From Bathymodiolus brooksi (Eukaryota; Mollusca; Bivalvia; Mytilida; Modiolidae): a stretch of 64,000 nt of DNA. Made by a program: the position numbers and the translations under genes. The DNA lies in contig OY804582.1 in assembly GCA_963680875.1 (NCBI GenBank), forward strand, positions 52,408,646-52,472,645, given 5' to 3'. Every line of letters begins with the position of its first letter. Within the stretch, counting starts at the first letter, position 1. The notes under the pieces are model-generated. The model was not told the DNA's origin. It worked only from the letters and a program-made list of their open reading frames with translations, and ran no database searches. This document shows positions 13,161 to 26,448 of the stretch, in pieces.

Positions 13161-16002
13161 TTCTCTGGCTAACGAGGGCTCCAGAAATAAAAACTAAACA
13201 TAAATATTAAGCAGAGAACCCTGCGCAAATATTTGTTAAGGTATTTGGTTATTCAAGCCGCCATTGGGACCGGCAGGGGGTGAAAACATAGGTAAACCGT
13301 TTTATTTTAACCTACCGCCGGACATTGGTTTTACATTATTTACTCCAATCAAGGGGCGTATAGACAGTCTTACTGTATATATTTATAAAGCAGAGACATG
13401 TACAAACATTTTGAGGTATAATACATGTATGTCAAGCTATCCTGGAGACCGGAAGTGGACGAAAATTGAGCCATAATGGTTGTACAGCCGGCAATTTTGA
13501 CCTACCCGACCATGGTTTTTTACTTCTTACTTGGTCCACAGGTCCTATGGAATGATCTACGGGGAATAGTTATCAAGCAGAGGCATTGACAAACGTTTTG
13601 AGGTATTATACATGCAGATCAAGCCTCCCTGAGCACCAGAAGTTGCCTATTACAGAGCTAAAATGGGATGCCAGGACCGTGACGGTTATTCCGGATAATA
13701 ACGCATATTGGTTTTTCGCATTTTTCTGGCTAATGAGGGCTCCAGAAATAAAAACTAAACATATATATTAAGCAGAGACCCCTGTGCACATATTTGTTAA
13801 GGTATTTGGTTATTCGGGCCGCCATGGGGACCGGAAGGGGGTGAAAACATAGGTAAAACGTTTTATTTTAACCTACCGCCGGACATTGGTTTTACATTAT
13901 TTACTCCAATCAAGGGGCGTATAGACAGTCTTACTGTATATATTTATAAAGCAGAGACATGTACAAACATTTTGAGGTATAATACATGTATGTCAAGCTA
14001 TCCTGGAGACCGGAAGTGGACGAAAATTGAGCCATAATGGTTGTACAGCCGGTAATTTGACCTATCCGACCATGGTTTTTTACTTCTGACTTAGTCCACA
14101 GGTCCTATGGAATGATCTACGGGGAATAGTTATCAAGCAGAGGCATTGACAAACGTTTTGAGGTATCATACATGTAGATCAAGCCTCCCTGAGGACCGGA
14201 AGTTGCCTAATACGGAGCTAAAATGGGATGCCAGGACCGTGACGGATATTCCGGGTAATAACGCAAAATGGTTTTTCGCATTTTTCTGGCTAACGAAGGG
14301 CTCCAGAAATAAAAACTAAATATATATATTAAGCAGAGACCCCTGCGCACATATTTGTTAAGGTATTTGGTTATTCGGGCCGCCATGGGGACCGGCAGGG
14401 GGTGAAAACATAGGTAAATCGTTTTATTTTAACCTACCACCGGACATTGGTTTTACATTATTTACTCCAATCAAGGGGCGTATAGACAGTCTTACTGTAT
14501 ATATTTATAAAGCAGAGACATTTACAAACATTTTGAGGTTTAATACATGTATGTCAAGCTATTCTGGAGACCGAAGTGGACGACAATTGAGCCATAATGG
14601 TTGTACAGCCGGCAATTTGACCTACCCGACCATGGTTTTTTACATCTTACTTGGTCCACAGGTCCTATGGAATGATCTACGGGGAATAGTTATCAAGCAG
14701 AGGCATTGACAAATGTTTTGAGGTATCATACATGTAGATCAAACCATCCTGAGGACCGGAAGTTGCCTATTACGGAGCTAAAATGGGATGCCAGGACCGT
14801 GACGGATATTCCGGGTAATAACGCATATTGGTTTTTCCCATTTTTCTGGCTAACGAAGGGCTCCAGAAATAAAAACTAAACATATATATTAAGCAGAGAC
14901 CCCTGCGCACATATTTGTTAAGGTATTTGGTTATTCGGGACGCCATGGGGACCGGCAGGGGGTAAACACATAGGTAAACCGTTTTATTTTAACCTACCGC
15001 CGGACATTGGTTTTACATTATTTACTCCAATCAAGGGGCGTATAGACAGTCTTACTGTATATATTTATAAAGCAGAGACATGTACAAACATTTTGAGGTA
15101 TAATACATGTATGTCAAGCTATCCTGGAGACCGGAAGTGGACGAAAATTGAGCCATAGTGGTTGTACAGCCGGCAATTTTGACCTACCCGACCATGGTTA
15201 TTTACTTCTGACTTGCTCCACAGGTCCTATGGAATGATCTACGGGGAATAGTTATCAAGCAGAGGCATTGACAAACGTTTTGAGGTATTATACATGTAGA
15301 TCAAGCCATCCTGAGCACCGGAAGTTGCCTATTACGGAGCTAAAATGGGATGCCAAGACCCTGACGGATATTTCGGGTAGTACACCATATTGGTTTTTCG
15401 CATTTTTCTGGCTAACGAGGGCTCCAGAAATAAAAATTAAACATAAATATTAAGCAGAGACCCCTGCGCAAATATTTGTTAAGGTATTTGGTTATTCGGG
15501 CCGCCATGGGGACCGGAAGGGGGTGAAAACATAGGTTAACCGTTTTATTTTAACCTACCGCCGGACATTGGTTTTACATTATTTACTCCAATCAAGGGGC
15601 GTATAGACAGTCTTACTGTATATATTTATAAAGCAGAGACATGTACAAACATTTTGAGGTATAATACATGTATGTCAAGCTATCCTGGAGACCGGAAGTG
15701 GACGAAAATTGAGCCATAATGGTTGTACAGCCGGTAATTTGACCTACCCGACCATGGTTTTTTACTTCTGACTTGGTCCACAGGTCCTATGGAATGATCT
15801 ACGGGGAATAGTTATCAAGCAGAGGCATTGACAAACGTTTTGAGGTATCATACATGCAGATCAAGCCTCCCTGAGCACCGGAAGTTGCCTATTACAGAGC
15901 TAAAATGGGATGCCAAGACCGTAACGGTTATTCCGGGTAATAACGCATATTGGTTTTTCGCATTTTTCTGGCTAACGAGGGCTCCAGAAATAAAAACTAA
16001 AC
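13161..16002. repeat. Family B block 2, mixed subtypes with an A-like tract
   Basis: Monomers start at 13200, 13761, 14322, 14882 and 15443. Neighbouring copies are unlike each other and carry many private changes, for example GGGACCGGCAGGGGG at 13267, 14387 and 14947. The monomer at 14882 has an A-like S2-S3 stretch (about 15197-15400: CTGACTTGCTCC, TATTATACATGTAG, TTCGGGTAGTACACC) between B flanks. It ends in the same ACATAAATATTAAG as the A/B switch copy at 12639. Confidence 0.8.
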
Positions 16003-18797
16003 ATATATATTAAGCAGAGACCCCTGTGCACATATTTGTTTAGGTATTTGGTTATTCGGGCCGCCATGGGGACCGGAAGGGGGTGAAAACATAGGTAAAC
16101 CGTTTTATTTTAACCTACCGCCGGACATTGGTTTTGCATTATTTACTCCAATCAAGGGGCGTATAGACAGTCTTACTGTATATATTTATACTGCAGAGAC
16201 ATGTACAAACATTTTGAGGTATAATACATGTATGTCAAGCTATCCTGGAGACCGGAAGTGGACGAAAATTGAGCCATAATGGTTGTACAGCCGGCAATTT
16301 TAACCTACCGACCATGGTTTTTTACATCTTACTTGGTCCACAGGTCCTATGGAATGATTTATGGGAATAGTTATCAAGCAGAGGCATTGACAAACGTTTT
16401 GAGGTATCATACATGCAGATCAAGCCTCCCTGAGCACCGGAAGTTGCCTATTACAGAGCTAAAATGGGATGCCAGGACCGTAACTGTTATTCCGGGTAAT
16501 AACGCATATTGGTTTTTCGCATTTTTCTGGCTAACGAGGGCTCCAGAAATAAAAACTAAACATATATATTAAGCAGAGACCCCTGTGCACATATTTGTTA
16601 AGGTATTTGGTTATTCGGGCCGCCATGGGGACCGGAAGGGGGTGAAAACATAGGTAAACCGTTTTATTTTAACCTACCGCCGGACATTGGTTTTGCATTA
16701 TTTACTCCAATCAAGGGGCGTATAGACAGTCTTACTGTATATATTTATACTGCAGAGACATGTACAAACATTTTGAGGTATAATACATGTATGTCAATCT
16801 ATCCTGGAGACCGGAAGTGGACGAAAATTGAGCCATAATGGTTGTACAGCCGGCAATTTTAACCTACCGACCATGGTTTTTTACATCTTACTTGGTCCAC
16901 AGGTCCTATGGAATGATTTATGGGAATAGTTATCAAGCAGAGGCATTGACAAACGTTTTGAGGTATCATACATGCAGATCAAGCCTCCCTGAGCACCGGA
17001 AGTTGCCTATTACAGAGCTAAAATGGGATGCCAGGACCGTAACGGTTATTCCGGGTAATAACGCATATTGGTTTTTCGCATTTTTCTGGCTAACGAGGGC
17101 TCCAGAAATAAAAACTAAACATATATATTAAGCAGAGACCCCTGTTCACATATTTGTTAAGGTATTTGGTTATTCGGGCCGCCATGGGGACCGGAAGGGG
17201 GTGAAAACATAGGTAAACCGTTTTATTTTAACCTACCGCCGGACATTGGTTTTACATTATTTACTCCATTCAAGGGGCGTATAGACAGTCTTACTGTATA
17301 TATTTATAAAGCAGAGACATGTACAAACATTTTGAGGTATAATACATGTATGTCAAGCTATCCTGGAGACCGGAAGTGGACGAAAATTGAGCCATAATGG
17401 TTTTACAGCCGGCAATTTTAACCTACCGACCATGGTTTTTTACATCTTACTTGGTCCACAGGTCCTATGGAATGATTTATGGGAATAGTTATCAAGCAGA
17501 GGCATTGACAAACGTTTTGAGGTATCATACATGCAGATCAAGCCTTCCTGAGCACCGGAAGTTGCCTATTACAGAGCTAAAATGGGATGCCAGGACCGTA
17601 ACGGTTATTCCGGGTAATAACGCATATTGGTTTTTCGCATTTTTCTGGCTAACGAGGGCTCCAGAAATAAAAACTAAACATATATATTAAGCAGAGACCC
17701 CTGTGCACATATTTGTTAAGGTATTTGGTTATTCGGGCCGCCATGGGGACCGGAAGGGGGTGAAAACATAGGTAAACCGTTTTATTTTAACCTACCGCCG
17801 GACATTGGTTTTGCATTATTTACTCCAATCAAGGGGCGTATAGACAGTCTTACTGTATATATTTATACTGCAGAGACATGTACAAACATTTTGAGGTATA
17901 ATACATGTATGTCAATCTATCCTGGAGACCGGAAGTGGACGAAAATTGAGCCATAATGGTTGTACAGCCGGCAATTTTAACCTACCGACCATGGTTTTTT
18001 ACATCTTACTTGGTCCACAGGTCCTATGGAATGATTTATGGGAATAGTTATCAAGCAGAGGCATTGACAAACGTTTTGAGGTATCATACATGCAGATCAA
18101 GCCTCCCTGAGCACCGGAAGTTGCCTATTACAGAGCTAAAATGGGATGCCAGGACCGTAACGGTTATTCCGGGTAATAACGCATATTGGTTTTTCGCATT
18201 TTTCTGGCTAACGAGGGCTCCAGAAATAAAAACTAAACATATATATTAAGCAGAGACCCCTGTTCACATATTTGTTAAGGTATTTGGTTATTCGGGCCGC
18301 CATGGGGACCGGAAGGGGGTGAAAACATAGGTAAACCGTTTTATTTTAACCTACCGCCGGACATTGGTTTTACATTATTTACTCCATTCAAGGGGCGTAT
18401 AGACAGTCTTACTGTATATATTTATAAAGCAGAGACATGTACAAACATTTTGAGGTATAATACATGTATGTCAAGCTATCCTGGAGACCGGAAGTGGACG
18501 AAAATTGAGCCATAATGGTTTTACAGCCGGCAATTTTAACCTACCGACCATGGTTTTTTACATCTTACTTGGTCCACAGGTCCTATGGAATGATTTATGG
18601 GAATAGTTATCAAGCAGAGGCATTGACAAACGTTTTGAGGTATCATACATGCAGATCAAGCCTTCCTGAGCACCGGAAGTTGCCTATTACAGAGCTAAAA
18701 TGGGATGCCAGGACCGTAACGGTTATTCCGGGTAATAACGCATATTGGTTTTTCGCATTTTTCTGGCTAACGAGGGCTCCAGAAATAAAAACTAAAC
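16003..18797. repeat. Homogeneous 559-bp family-B subblock with a 1118-bp dimer duplication
   Basis: Monomers start at 16003, 16562, 17121, 17680 and 18239, each exactly 559 bp. All share TTTATGGGAATAG (one G fewer than the usual CTACGGGGAATAG) and ACCTACCGACC in S2. These changes keep an ATG-initiated 97-codon frame open in each copy (for example 16279-16572), which I regard as incidental. Copies 16562 and 17680 share GTCAATCTATCC; copies 17121 and 18239 share CTGTTCACA, TGGTTTTACAGCC and CCATTCAAGG. This shows a two-monomer duplication. Confidence 0.88.
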
Positions 18798-21035
18798 ATA
18801 TATATTAAGCAGAGACCCCTGTGCACCTATTTGTTAAGGTATTTGTTTATTGGGGCCGCCATGGGACCGGAAGGGGGTGAAAACATAGGTAAACCGTTTT
18901 ATTTTAACCTACCGCGGACATTGGTTTTACATTATTTACTCCATTCAAGGGGCGTATAGACAGTCCTACTGTATATATTTATAAAGCAGAAACATGTACA
19001 AACATTTTGAAGTATAATACATGTATGTCAAGCTATCCTGGAGACCGGAAGTGGACGAAAATTGAGCCATAATGGTTGTACAGCCGGCAATTTTGACCTA
19101 TCCGACCATGGTTTTATACCTCTGACTTGGTCCACAGGTCCTATGGAATGATCTACGGGAAATAGTTATCAAGCAGAGGCATTGACAAACGTTTTGAGGT
19201 ATCATACATGTAGATCAAGCCTTCCTGAGGACCGGAAGTTGCCTATTGCGGAGCTAAAATGGGATGCCAAGACCGTGACGGATATTCCGGGTAATAACGC
19301 ATATTGGTTTTTTGCATTTTTCTGGCTAACGAAGGGCTCCAGAAATAAAAACTAAACATATATATTAAGCAGAGAACCCTGCGCACATATTTGTTATGGT
19401 ATTTGGTTATTCAGGCCGCCATGGGGACCGGAAGGGGGTGAAAACATAGGTAAACCGTTTTATTTTAACCTACCGCCGGACATTGGTTTTGCATTATTTA
19501 CTCCAATCAAGGGTCGTATAGACAGTCTTACTGTATATATTTCTACTGCAGAGACATGTACAAACATTTTGAGGTATAATATATGTATGTCAAGCTATCC
19601 TGGAGACCGGAAGTGGACGAAAATTGAGCCATAATGGTTGTACAGCCGGCAATTTTAACCTACCGACCATGGCTTTTTACATCTTACTTGGTCCACAGGT
19701 CCTATGGAATGATCTACGGGGAATAGTTATCAAGCAGAGGCATTGACAAACGTTTTGAGGTATCATACATGCAGATCAAGCCTCCCTGAGCACCGGAAGT
19801 TGCCTATTACAGAGCTAAAATGGGATGCCAAGACCGTAACGGTTATTCCGGGTAATAACGCATATTGGTTTTTCGCATTTTTCTGGCTAACGAGGGCTCC
19901 AGAAATAAAAACTAAACATATATATTAAGCAGAGACCCCTGTGCACATATTTGTTAAGGTATTTGGTTATTCGGGCCGCCATGGGGACCGGAAGGGGGTG
20001 AAAACATAGGTAAACCGTTTTATTTTAACCTACCGCCGGACATTGGTTTTGCATTATTTACTCCAATCAAGGGGTGTATAGACAGTCTTACTGTATATAT
20101 TTATACTGCAGAGACATGTACAAACATTTTGAGGTATAATACATGTATGTCAAGCTATCCTGGAGACCGGAAGTGGACGAAAATTGAGCCATAATGGTTG
20201 TACAGCCGGCAATTTTAACCTACCGACCATGGTTTTTTACATCTTACTTGGTCCACAGGTCCTATGGAATGATTTATGGGAATAGTTATCAAGCAGAGGC
20301 ATTGACAAACGTTTTGAGGTATCATACATGCAGATCAAGCCTCCCTGAGCACCGGAAGTTGCCTATTACAGAGCTAAAATGGGATGCCAGGACCGTAACG
20401 GTTATTCCGGGTAATAACGCATATTGGTTTTTCGCATTTTTCTGGCTAACGAGGGCTCCAGAAATAAAAACTAAACATATATATTAAGCAGAGACCCCTG
20501 TGCACATATTTGTTAAGGTATTTGGTTATTCGGGCCGCCATGGGGACCGGAAGGGGGTGAAAACATAGGTAAACCGTTTTATTTTAACCTACCGCCGGAC
20601 ATTGGTTTTGCATTATTTACTCCAATCAAGGGGCGTATAGACAGTCTTACTGTATATATTTATACTGCAGACACATGTACAAACATTTTGAGGTATAATA
20701 CATGTATGTCAAGCTATCCTGGAGACCGGAAGTGGACGAAAATTGAGCCATAATGGTTGTACAGCCGGCAATTTTAACCTACCGACCATGGTTTTTTACA
20801 TCTTACTTGGTCCACAGGTCCTATGGAATGATTTATGGGAATAGTTATCAAGCAGAGGCATTGACAAACGTTTTGAGGTATCATACATGCAGATCAAGCC
20901 TCCCTGAGCACCGGAAATTGCCTATTACAGAGCTAAAATGGGATGCCAGGACCGTAACGGTTATTCCGGGTAATAACGCATATTGGTTTTTCGCATTTTT
21001 CTGGCTAACGAGGGCTCCAGAAATAAAAACTAAAC
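18798..21035. repeat. Family-B monomers linking the dimer and trimer regions
   Basis: Monomers start at 18798, 19358, 19918 and 20477. The first is an early version of the X type of the following block (ACCGCGGACATT, CAGTCCTACTG, GCAGAAACATG) with private changes (TTGTTTATTGGGGCC). The second is Y-like (CATGGCTTTTTAC). The last two match the 559-bp copies at 16.0-18.8 kb, with TTTATGGGAATAG. Confidence 0.8.
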
Positions 21036-24000
21036 ATATATATTAAGCAGAGACCCCTGTGCACATATTTGTTAAGGTATTTGGTTATTCGGGCCGCCAT
21101 GGGGACCGGAAGGGGGTGAAAACATAGGTAAACCGTTTTATTTTAACCTACCGCGGACATTGGTTTTACATTATTTACTCCATTCAAGGGGCGTATAGAC
21201 AGTCCTACTGTATATATTTATAAAGCAGAAACATGTACAAACATTTTGAAGTATAATACATGTATGTCAAGCTATCCTGGAGACCGGAAGTGGACGAAAA
21301 TTGAGCCATAATGGTTGTACAGCCGCAATTTTGACCTATCCGACCATGGTTTTATACCTCTGACTTGGTCCACAGGTCCTATGGAATGATCTACGGGGAA
21401 TAGTTATCAAGCAGAGGCATTGACAAACGTTTTGAGGTATCATACATGTAGATCAAGCCTTCCTGAGGACCGGAAGTTGCCTATTGCGGAGCTAAAATGG
21501 CATGCCAAGACCGTGACGGATATTCAGGGTAATAACGCATATTGGTTTTTTGCATTTTTCTGGCTAACGAAGGGCTCCAGAAATAAAAACTAAACATATA
21601 TATTAAGCAGAGAACCCTGCGCACATATTTGTTAAGGTATTTGGTTATTCGGGCCGCCATGGGGACCGGAAGGGGGTGAAAACATAGGTAAACCGTTTTA
21701 TTTTAACCTACCGCCGGACATTGGTTTTGCATTATTTACTCCAATCAAGGGGCGTATAGACAGTCTTACTGTATATATTTATACTGCAGAGACATGTACA
21801 AACATTTTGAGGTATAATACATGTATGTCAAGCTATCCTGGAGACCGGAAGTGGACGAAAATTGAGCCATAATGGTTGTACAGCCGGCAATTTTAACCTA
21901 CCGACCTTGGCTTTTTACATCTTACTTGGTCCACAGGTCCTATGGAATGATCTACGGGAATAGTTATCAAGCAGAGGCATTGACAAACGTTTTGAGGTAT
22001 CATACATGCAGATCAAGCCTCCCTGAGCACCGGAAGTTGCCTATTACAGAGCTAAAATGGGATGCCAGGACCGTAACGGTTATTCCGGGTAATAACGCAT
22101 ATTGGTTTTTCGCATTTTTCTGGCTAACGAGGGCTCCAGAAATAAAAACTAAACATATATATTAAGCAGAGACCCCTGTGCACATATTTGTTAAGGTATT
22201 TGGTTATTCGGGCCGCCATGGGGACCGGAAGGGGGTGAAAACATAGGTAAACCGTTTTATTTTAACCTACCGCGGACATTGGTTTTACATTATTTACTCC
22301 ATTCAAGGGGCGTATAGACAGTCCTACTGTATATATTTATAAAGCAGAAACATGTACAAACATTTTGAAGTATAATACATGTATGTCAAGCTATCCTGGA
22401 GACCGGAAGTGGACGAAAATTGAGCCATAATGGTTGTACAGCCGCAATTTTGACCTATCCGACCATGGTTTTATACCTCTGACTTGGTCCACAGGTCCTA
22501 TGGAATGATCTACGGGGAATAGTTATCAAGCAGAGGCATTGACAAACGTTTTGAGGTATCATACATGTAGATCAAGCCTTCCTGAGGACCGGAAGTTGCC
22601 TATTGCGGAGCTAAAATGGCATGCCAAGACCGTGACGGATATTCAGGGTAATAACGCATATTGGTTTTTTGCATTTTTCTGGCTAACGAGGCTCCAGAAA
22701 TAAAAACTTAACATATATATTAAGCAGAGACCCCTGTGCACATATTTGTTAAGGTATTTGGTTATTCGGGCCGCCATGGGGACCGGAAGGGGGTGAAAAC
22801 ATAGGTAAACCGTTTTATTTTAACCTACCGCCGGACATTGGTTTTGCATTATTTACTCCAATCAAGGGGCGTATAGACAGTCTTACTGTATATATTTATA
22901 CTGCAGAGACATGTACAAACATTTTGAGGTATAATACATGTATGTCAAGCTATCCTGGAGACCGGAAGTGGACGAAAATTGAGCCATAATGGTTGTACAG
23001 CCGGCAATTTTAACTTACCGACCATGGTTTTTTACATCTTACTTGGTCCACAGGTCCTATGGAATGATCTACGGGGAATAGTTATCAAGCAGAGGCATTG
23101 ACAAACGTTTTGAGGTATCATACATACAGATCAAGCCTCCCTGAGCACCGGAAGTTGCCTATTACAGAGCTAAAATGGGATGCCAGGACCGTAACGGTTA
23201 TTCCGGGTAATAACGCATATTGGTTTTTCGCATTTTTCTGGCTAACGAGGGCTCCAGAAATAAAAACTAACCATATATATTAAGCAGAGACCCCTGTGCA
23301 CATATTTGTTAAGGTATTTGGTTATTCGGGCCGCCATGGGGACCGGAAGGGGGTGAAAACATAGGTAAACCGTTTTATTTTAACCTACCGCGGACATTGG
23401 TTTTACATTATTTACTCCATTCAAGGGGCGTATAGACAGTCCTACTGTATATATTTATAAAGCAGAAACATGTACAAACATTTTGAAGTATAATACATGT
23501 ATGTCAAGCTATCCTGGAGACCGGAAGTGGACGAAAATTGAGCCATAATGGTTGTACAGCCGCAATTTTGACCTATCCGACCATGGTTTTATACCTCTGA
23601 CTTGGTCCACAGGTCCTATGGAATGATCTACGGGGAATAGTTATCAAGCAGAGGCATTGACAAACGTTTTGAGGTATCATACATGTAGATCAAGCCTTCC
23701 TGAGGACCGGAAGTTGCCTATTGCGGAGCTAAAATGGCATGCCAAGACCGTGACGGATATTCAGGGTAATAACGCATATTGGTTTTTTGCATTTTTCTGG
23801 CTAACGAAGGGCTCCAGAAATAAAAACTAAACATATATATTAAGCAGAGAACCCTGCGCACATATTTGTTAAGGTATTTGGTTATTCGGGCCGCCATGGG
23901 GACCGGAAGGGGGTGAAAACATAGGTAAACCGTTTTATTTTAACCTACCGCCGGACATTGGTTTTGCATTATTTACTCCAATCAAGGGGCGTATAGACAG

Positions 24001-26083
24001 TCTTACTGTATATATTTATACTGCAGAGACATGTACAAACATTTTGAGGTATAATACATGTATGTCAAGCTATCCTGGAGACCGGAAGTGGACGAAAATT
24101 GAGCCATAATGGTTGTACAGCCGGCAATTTTAACCTACCGACCATGGCTTTTTACATCTTACTTGGTCCACAGGTCCTATGGAATGATCTACGGGGAATA
24201 GTTATCAAGCAGAGGCATTGACAAACGTTTTGAGGTATCATACATGCAGATCAAGCCTCCCTGAGCACCGGAAGTTGCCTATTACAGAGCTAAAATGGGA
24301 TGCCAGGACCGTAACGGTTATACCGGGTAATAACGCATATTGGTTTTTCGCATTTTTCTGGCTAACGAGGGCTCCAGAAATAAAAACTTAACATATATAT
24401 TAAGCAGAGACCCCTGTGCACATATTTGTTAAGGTATTTGGTTATTCGGGCCGCCATGGGGACCGGAAGGGGGTGAAAACATAGGTAAACCGATTTATTT
24501 TAACCTACCGCCGGACATTGGTTTTGCATTATTTACTCCAATCAAGGGGCGTATAGACAGTCTTACTGTATATATTTATACTGCAGAGACATGTACAAAC
24601 ATTTTGAGGTATAATACATGTATGTCAAGCTATCCTGGAGACCGGAAGTGGACGAAAATTGAGCCATAATGGTTGTACAGCCGGCAATTTTAACTTACCG
24701 ACCATGGTTTTTTACATCTTACTTGGTCCACAGGTCCTATGGAATGATCTACGGGGAATAGTTATCAAGCAGAGGCATTGACAAACGTTTTGAGGTATCA
24801 TACATACAGATCAAGCCTGCCTGAGCACCGGAAGTTGCCTATTACAGAGCTAAAATGGGATGCCAGGACCGTAACGGTTATTCCGGGTAATAACGCATAT
24901 TGGTTTTTCGCATTTTTCTGGCTAACGAGGGCTCCAGAAATAAAAATTAAACATATATATTAAGCAGAGTCCCCTGTGCACATATTTGTTAAGGTATTTG
25001 GTTATTCGGGCCGCCATGGGGACCGGAAGGGGGTGAAAACATAGGTAAACCGTTTTATTTTAACCTACCGCGGACATTGGTTTTACATTATTTACTCCAT
25101 TCAAGGGGCGTATAGACAGTCCTACTGTATATATTTATAAAGCAGAAACATGTACAAACATTTTGAAGTATAATACATGTATGTCAAGCTATCCTGGAGA
25201 CCGGAAGTGGACGAAAATTGAGCCATAATGGTTGTACAGCCGCAATTTTGACCTATCCGACCATGGTTTTATACCTCTGACTTGGTCCACAGGTCCTATG
25301 GAATGATCTACGGGGAATAGTTATCAAGCAGAGGCATTGACAAACGTTTTGAGGTATCATACATGTAGATCAAGCCTTCCTGAGGACCGGAAGTTGCCTA
25401 TTGCGGAGCTAAAATGGCATGCCAAGACCGTGACGGATATTCAGGGTAATAACGCATATTGGTTTTTTGCATTTTTCTGGCTAACGAAGGGCTCCAGAAA
25501 TAAAAACTAAACATATATATTAAGCAGAGAACCCTGCGCACATATTTGTTAAGGTATTTGGTTATTCGGGCCGCCATGGGGACAGGAAGGGGGTGAAAAC
25601 ATAGGTAAACCGTTTTATTTTAACCTACCGCCGGACATTGGTTTTGCATTATTTACTCCAATCAAGGGGCGTATAGACAGTCTTACTGTATATATTTATA
25701 CTGCAGAGACATGTACAAACATTTTGAGGTATAATACATGTATGTCAAGCTATCCTGGAGACCGGAAGTGGACGAAAATTGAGCCATAATGGTTGTACAG
25801 CCGGCAATTTTAACCTACCGACCATGGCTTTTTACATCTTACTTGGTCCACAGGTCCTATGGAATGATCTACGGGGAATAGTTATCAAGCAGAGGCATTG
25901 ACAAACGTTTTGAGGTATCATACATGCAGATCAAGCCTCCCTGAGCACCGGAAGTTGCCTATTACAGAGCTAAAATGGGATGCCAGGACCGTAACGGTTA
26001 TTCCGGGTAATAACGCATATTGGTTTTTCGCATTTTTCTGGCTAACGAGGGCTCCAGAAATAAAAACTAAACATATATATTAA

Positions 26084-26262
26084 GCAGAGACCCCTGTGCA
26101 CATATTTGTTAAGGTATTTGGTTATTCGGGCCGCCATGGGGACCGGAAGGGGGTGAAAACATAGGTAAACCGTTTTATTTTAACCTACCGCCGGACATTG
26201 GTTTTGCATTATTTACTCCAATCAAGGGGCGTATAGACAGTCTTACTGTATATATTTATACT
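26084..26262. repeat. Subunit S1 of the monomer (~179 bp)
   Basis: Runs from GCAGAGACCCCTG to just before the second GCAG anchor. It carries GGGCCGCCATGGGGACCGG, then TTTTAACCTACCGCCGGACA and TTGGTTTTGCATT, which correspond to the ACCGGAAG and TGGTTTT anchors of S2 and S3. It is the shortest subunit. It lacks several bases around the TTGTTAAGG stretch relative to the ACATTTTGAGG stretch of S2. Confidence 0.8.
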
Positions 26263-26448
26263 GCAGAGACATGTACAAACATTTTGAGGTATAATACATG
26301 TATGTCAAGCTATCCTGGAGACCGGAAGTGGACGAAAATTGAGCCATAATGGTTGTACAGCCGGCAATTTTAACCTACCGACCATGGTTTTTTACATCTT
26401 ACTTGGTCCACAGGTCCTATGGAATGATCTACGGGGAATAGTTATCAA
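26263..26448. repeat. Subunit S2 of the monomer (~186 bp)
   Basis: Begins GCAGAGACATGTACAAAC and includes ACCGGAAGTGGACGAAAATT, GAGCCATAATGG and ACCATGGTTTTTTAC. It is clearly alignable with S3, which has GCAGAGGCATTGACAAAC, ACCGGAAGTTGCC, GAGCTAAAATGG and TATTGGTTTTTCGC. S2 and S3 share the run TTTTGAGGTAT, and recombination between them can explain the 375-bp monomer at 31673. Confidence 0.85.
26269..26302. repeat. Conserved 7-bp inverted repeat (ACATGTA ... TACATGT) in S2
   Basis: ACATGTA at 26269-26275 and TACATGT at 26295-26301 are exact reverse complements separated by 19 bases. The right arm is part of the perfect palindrome TACATGTA. The pair recurs at the same place in nearly every monomer. 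Rare breaks are seen: ACAGGTA near 4701, ACATTTA near 14519 and TATATGT near 19580. It could be a protein-binding dyad or a small cruciform. Only the sequence symmetry and its conservation are observed. Confidence 0.65.

Noticed and set aside
26133..26160. GCCGCCATGG, matching the vertebrate Kozak start context, in S1 of almost every monomer
   Set aside because: The ATG is followed by only five codons before TGA (GGGGGTGA) and has no downstream gene. It is a chance match repeated by the array.
26263..26448. A further ~93-bp half-repeat inside the 187-bp subunit (GACATTGGTTTTACATT against GACATGTACAAACATTTT)
   Set aside because: The similarity is short and needs gaps, and it does not recur at matching positions in S1 and S3. 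It is not convincing without a computed self-alignment.
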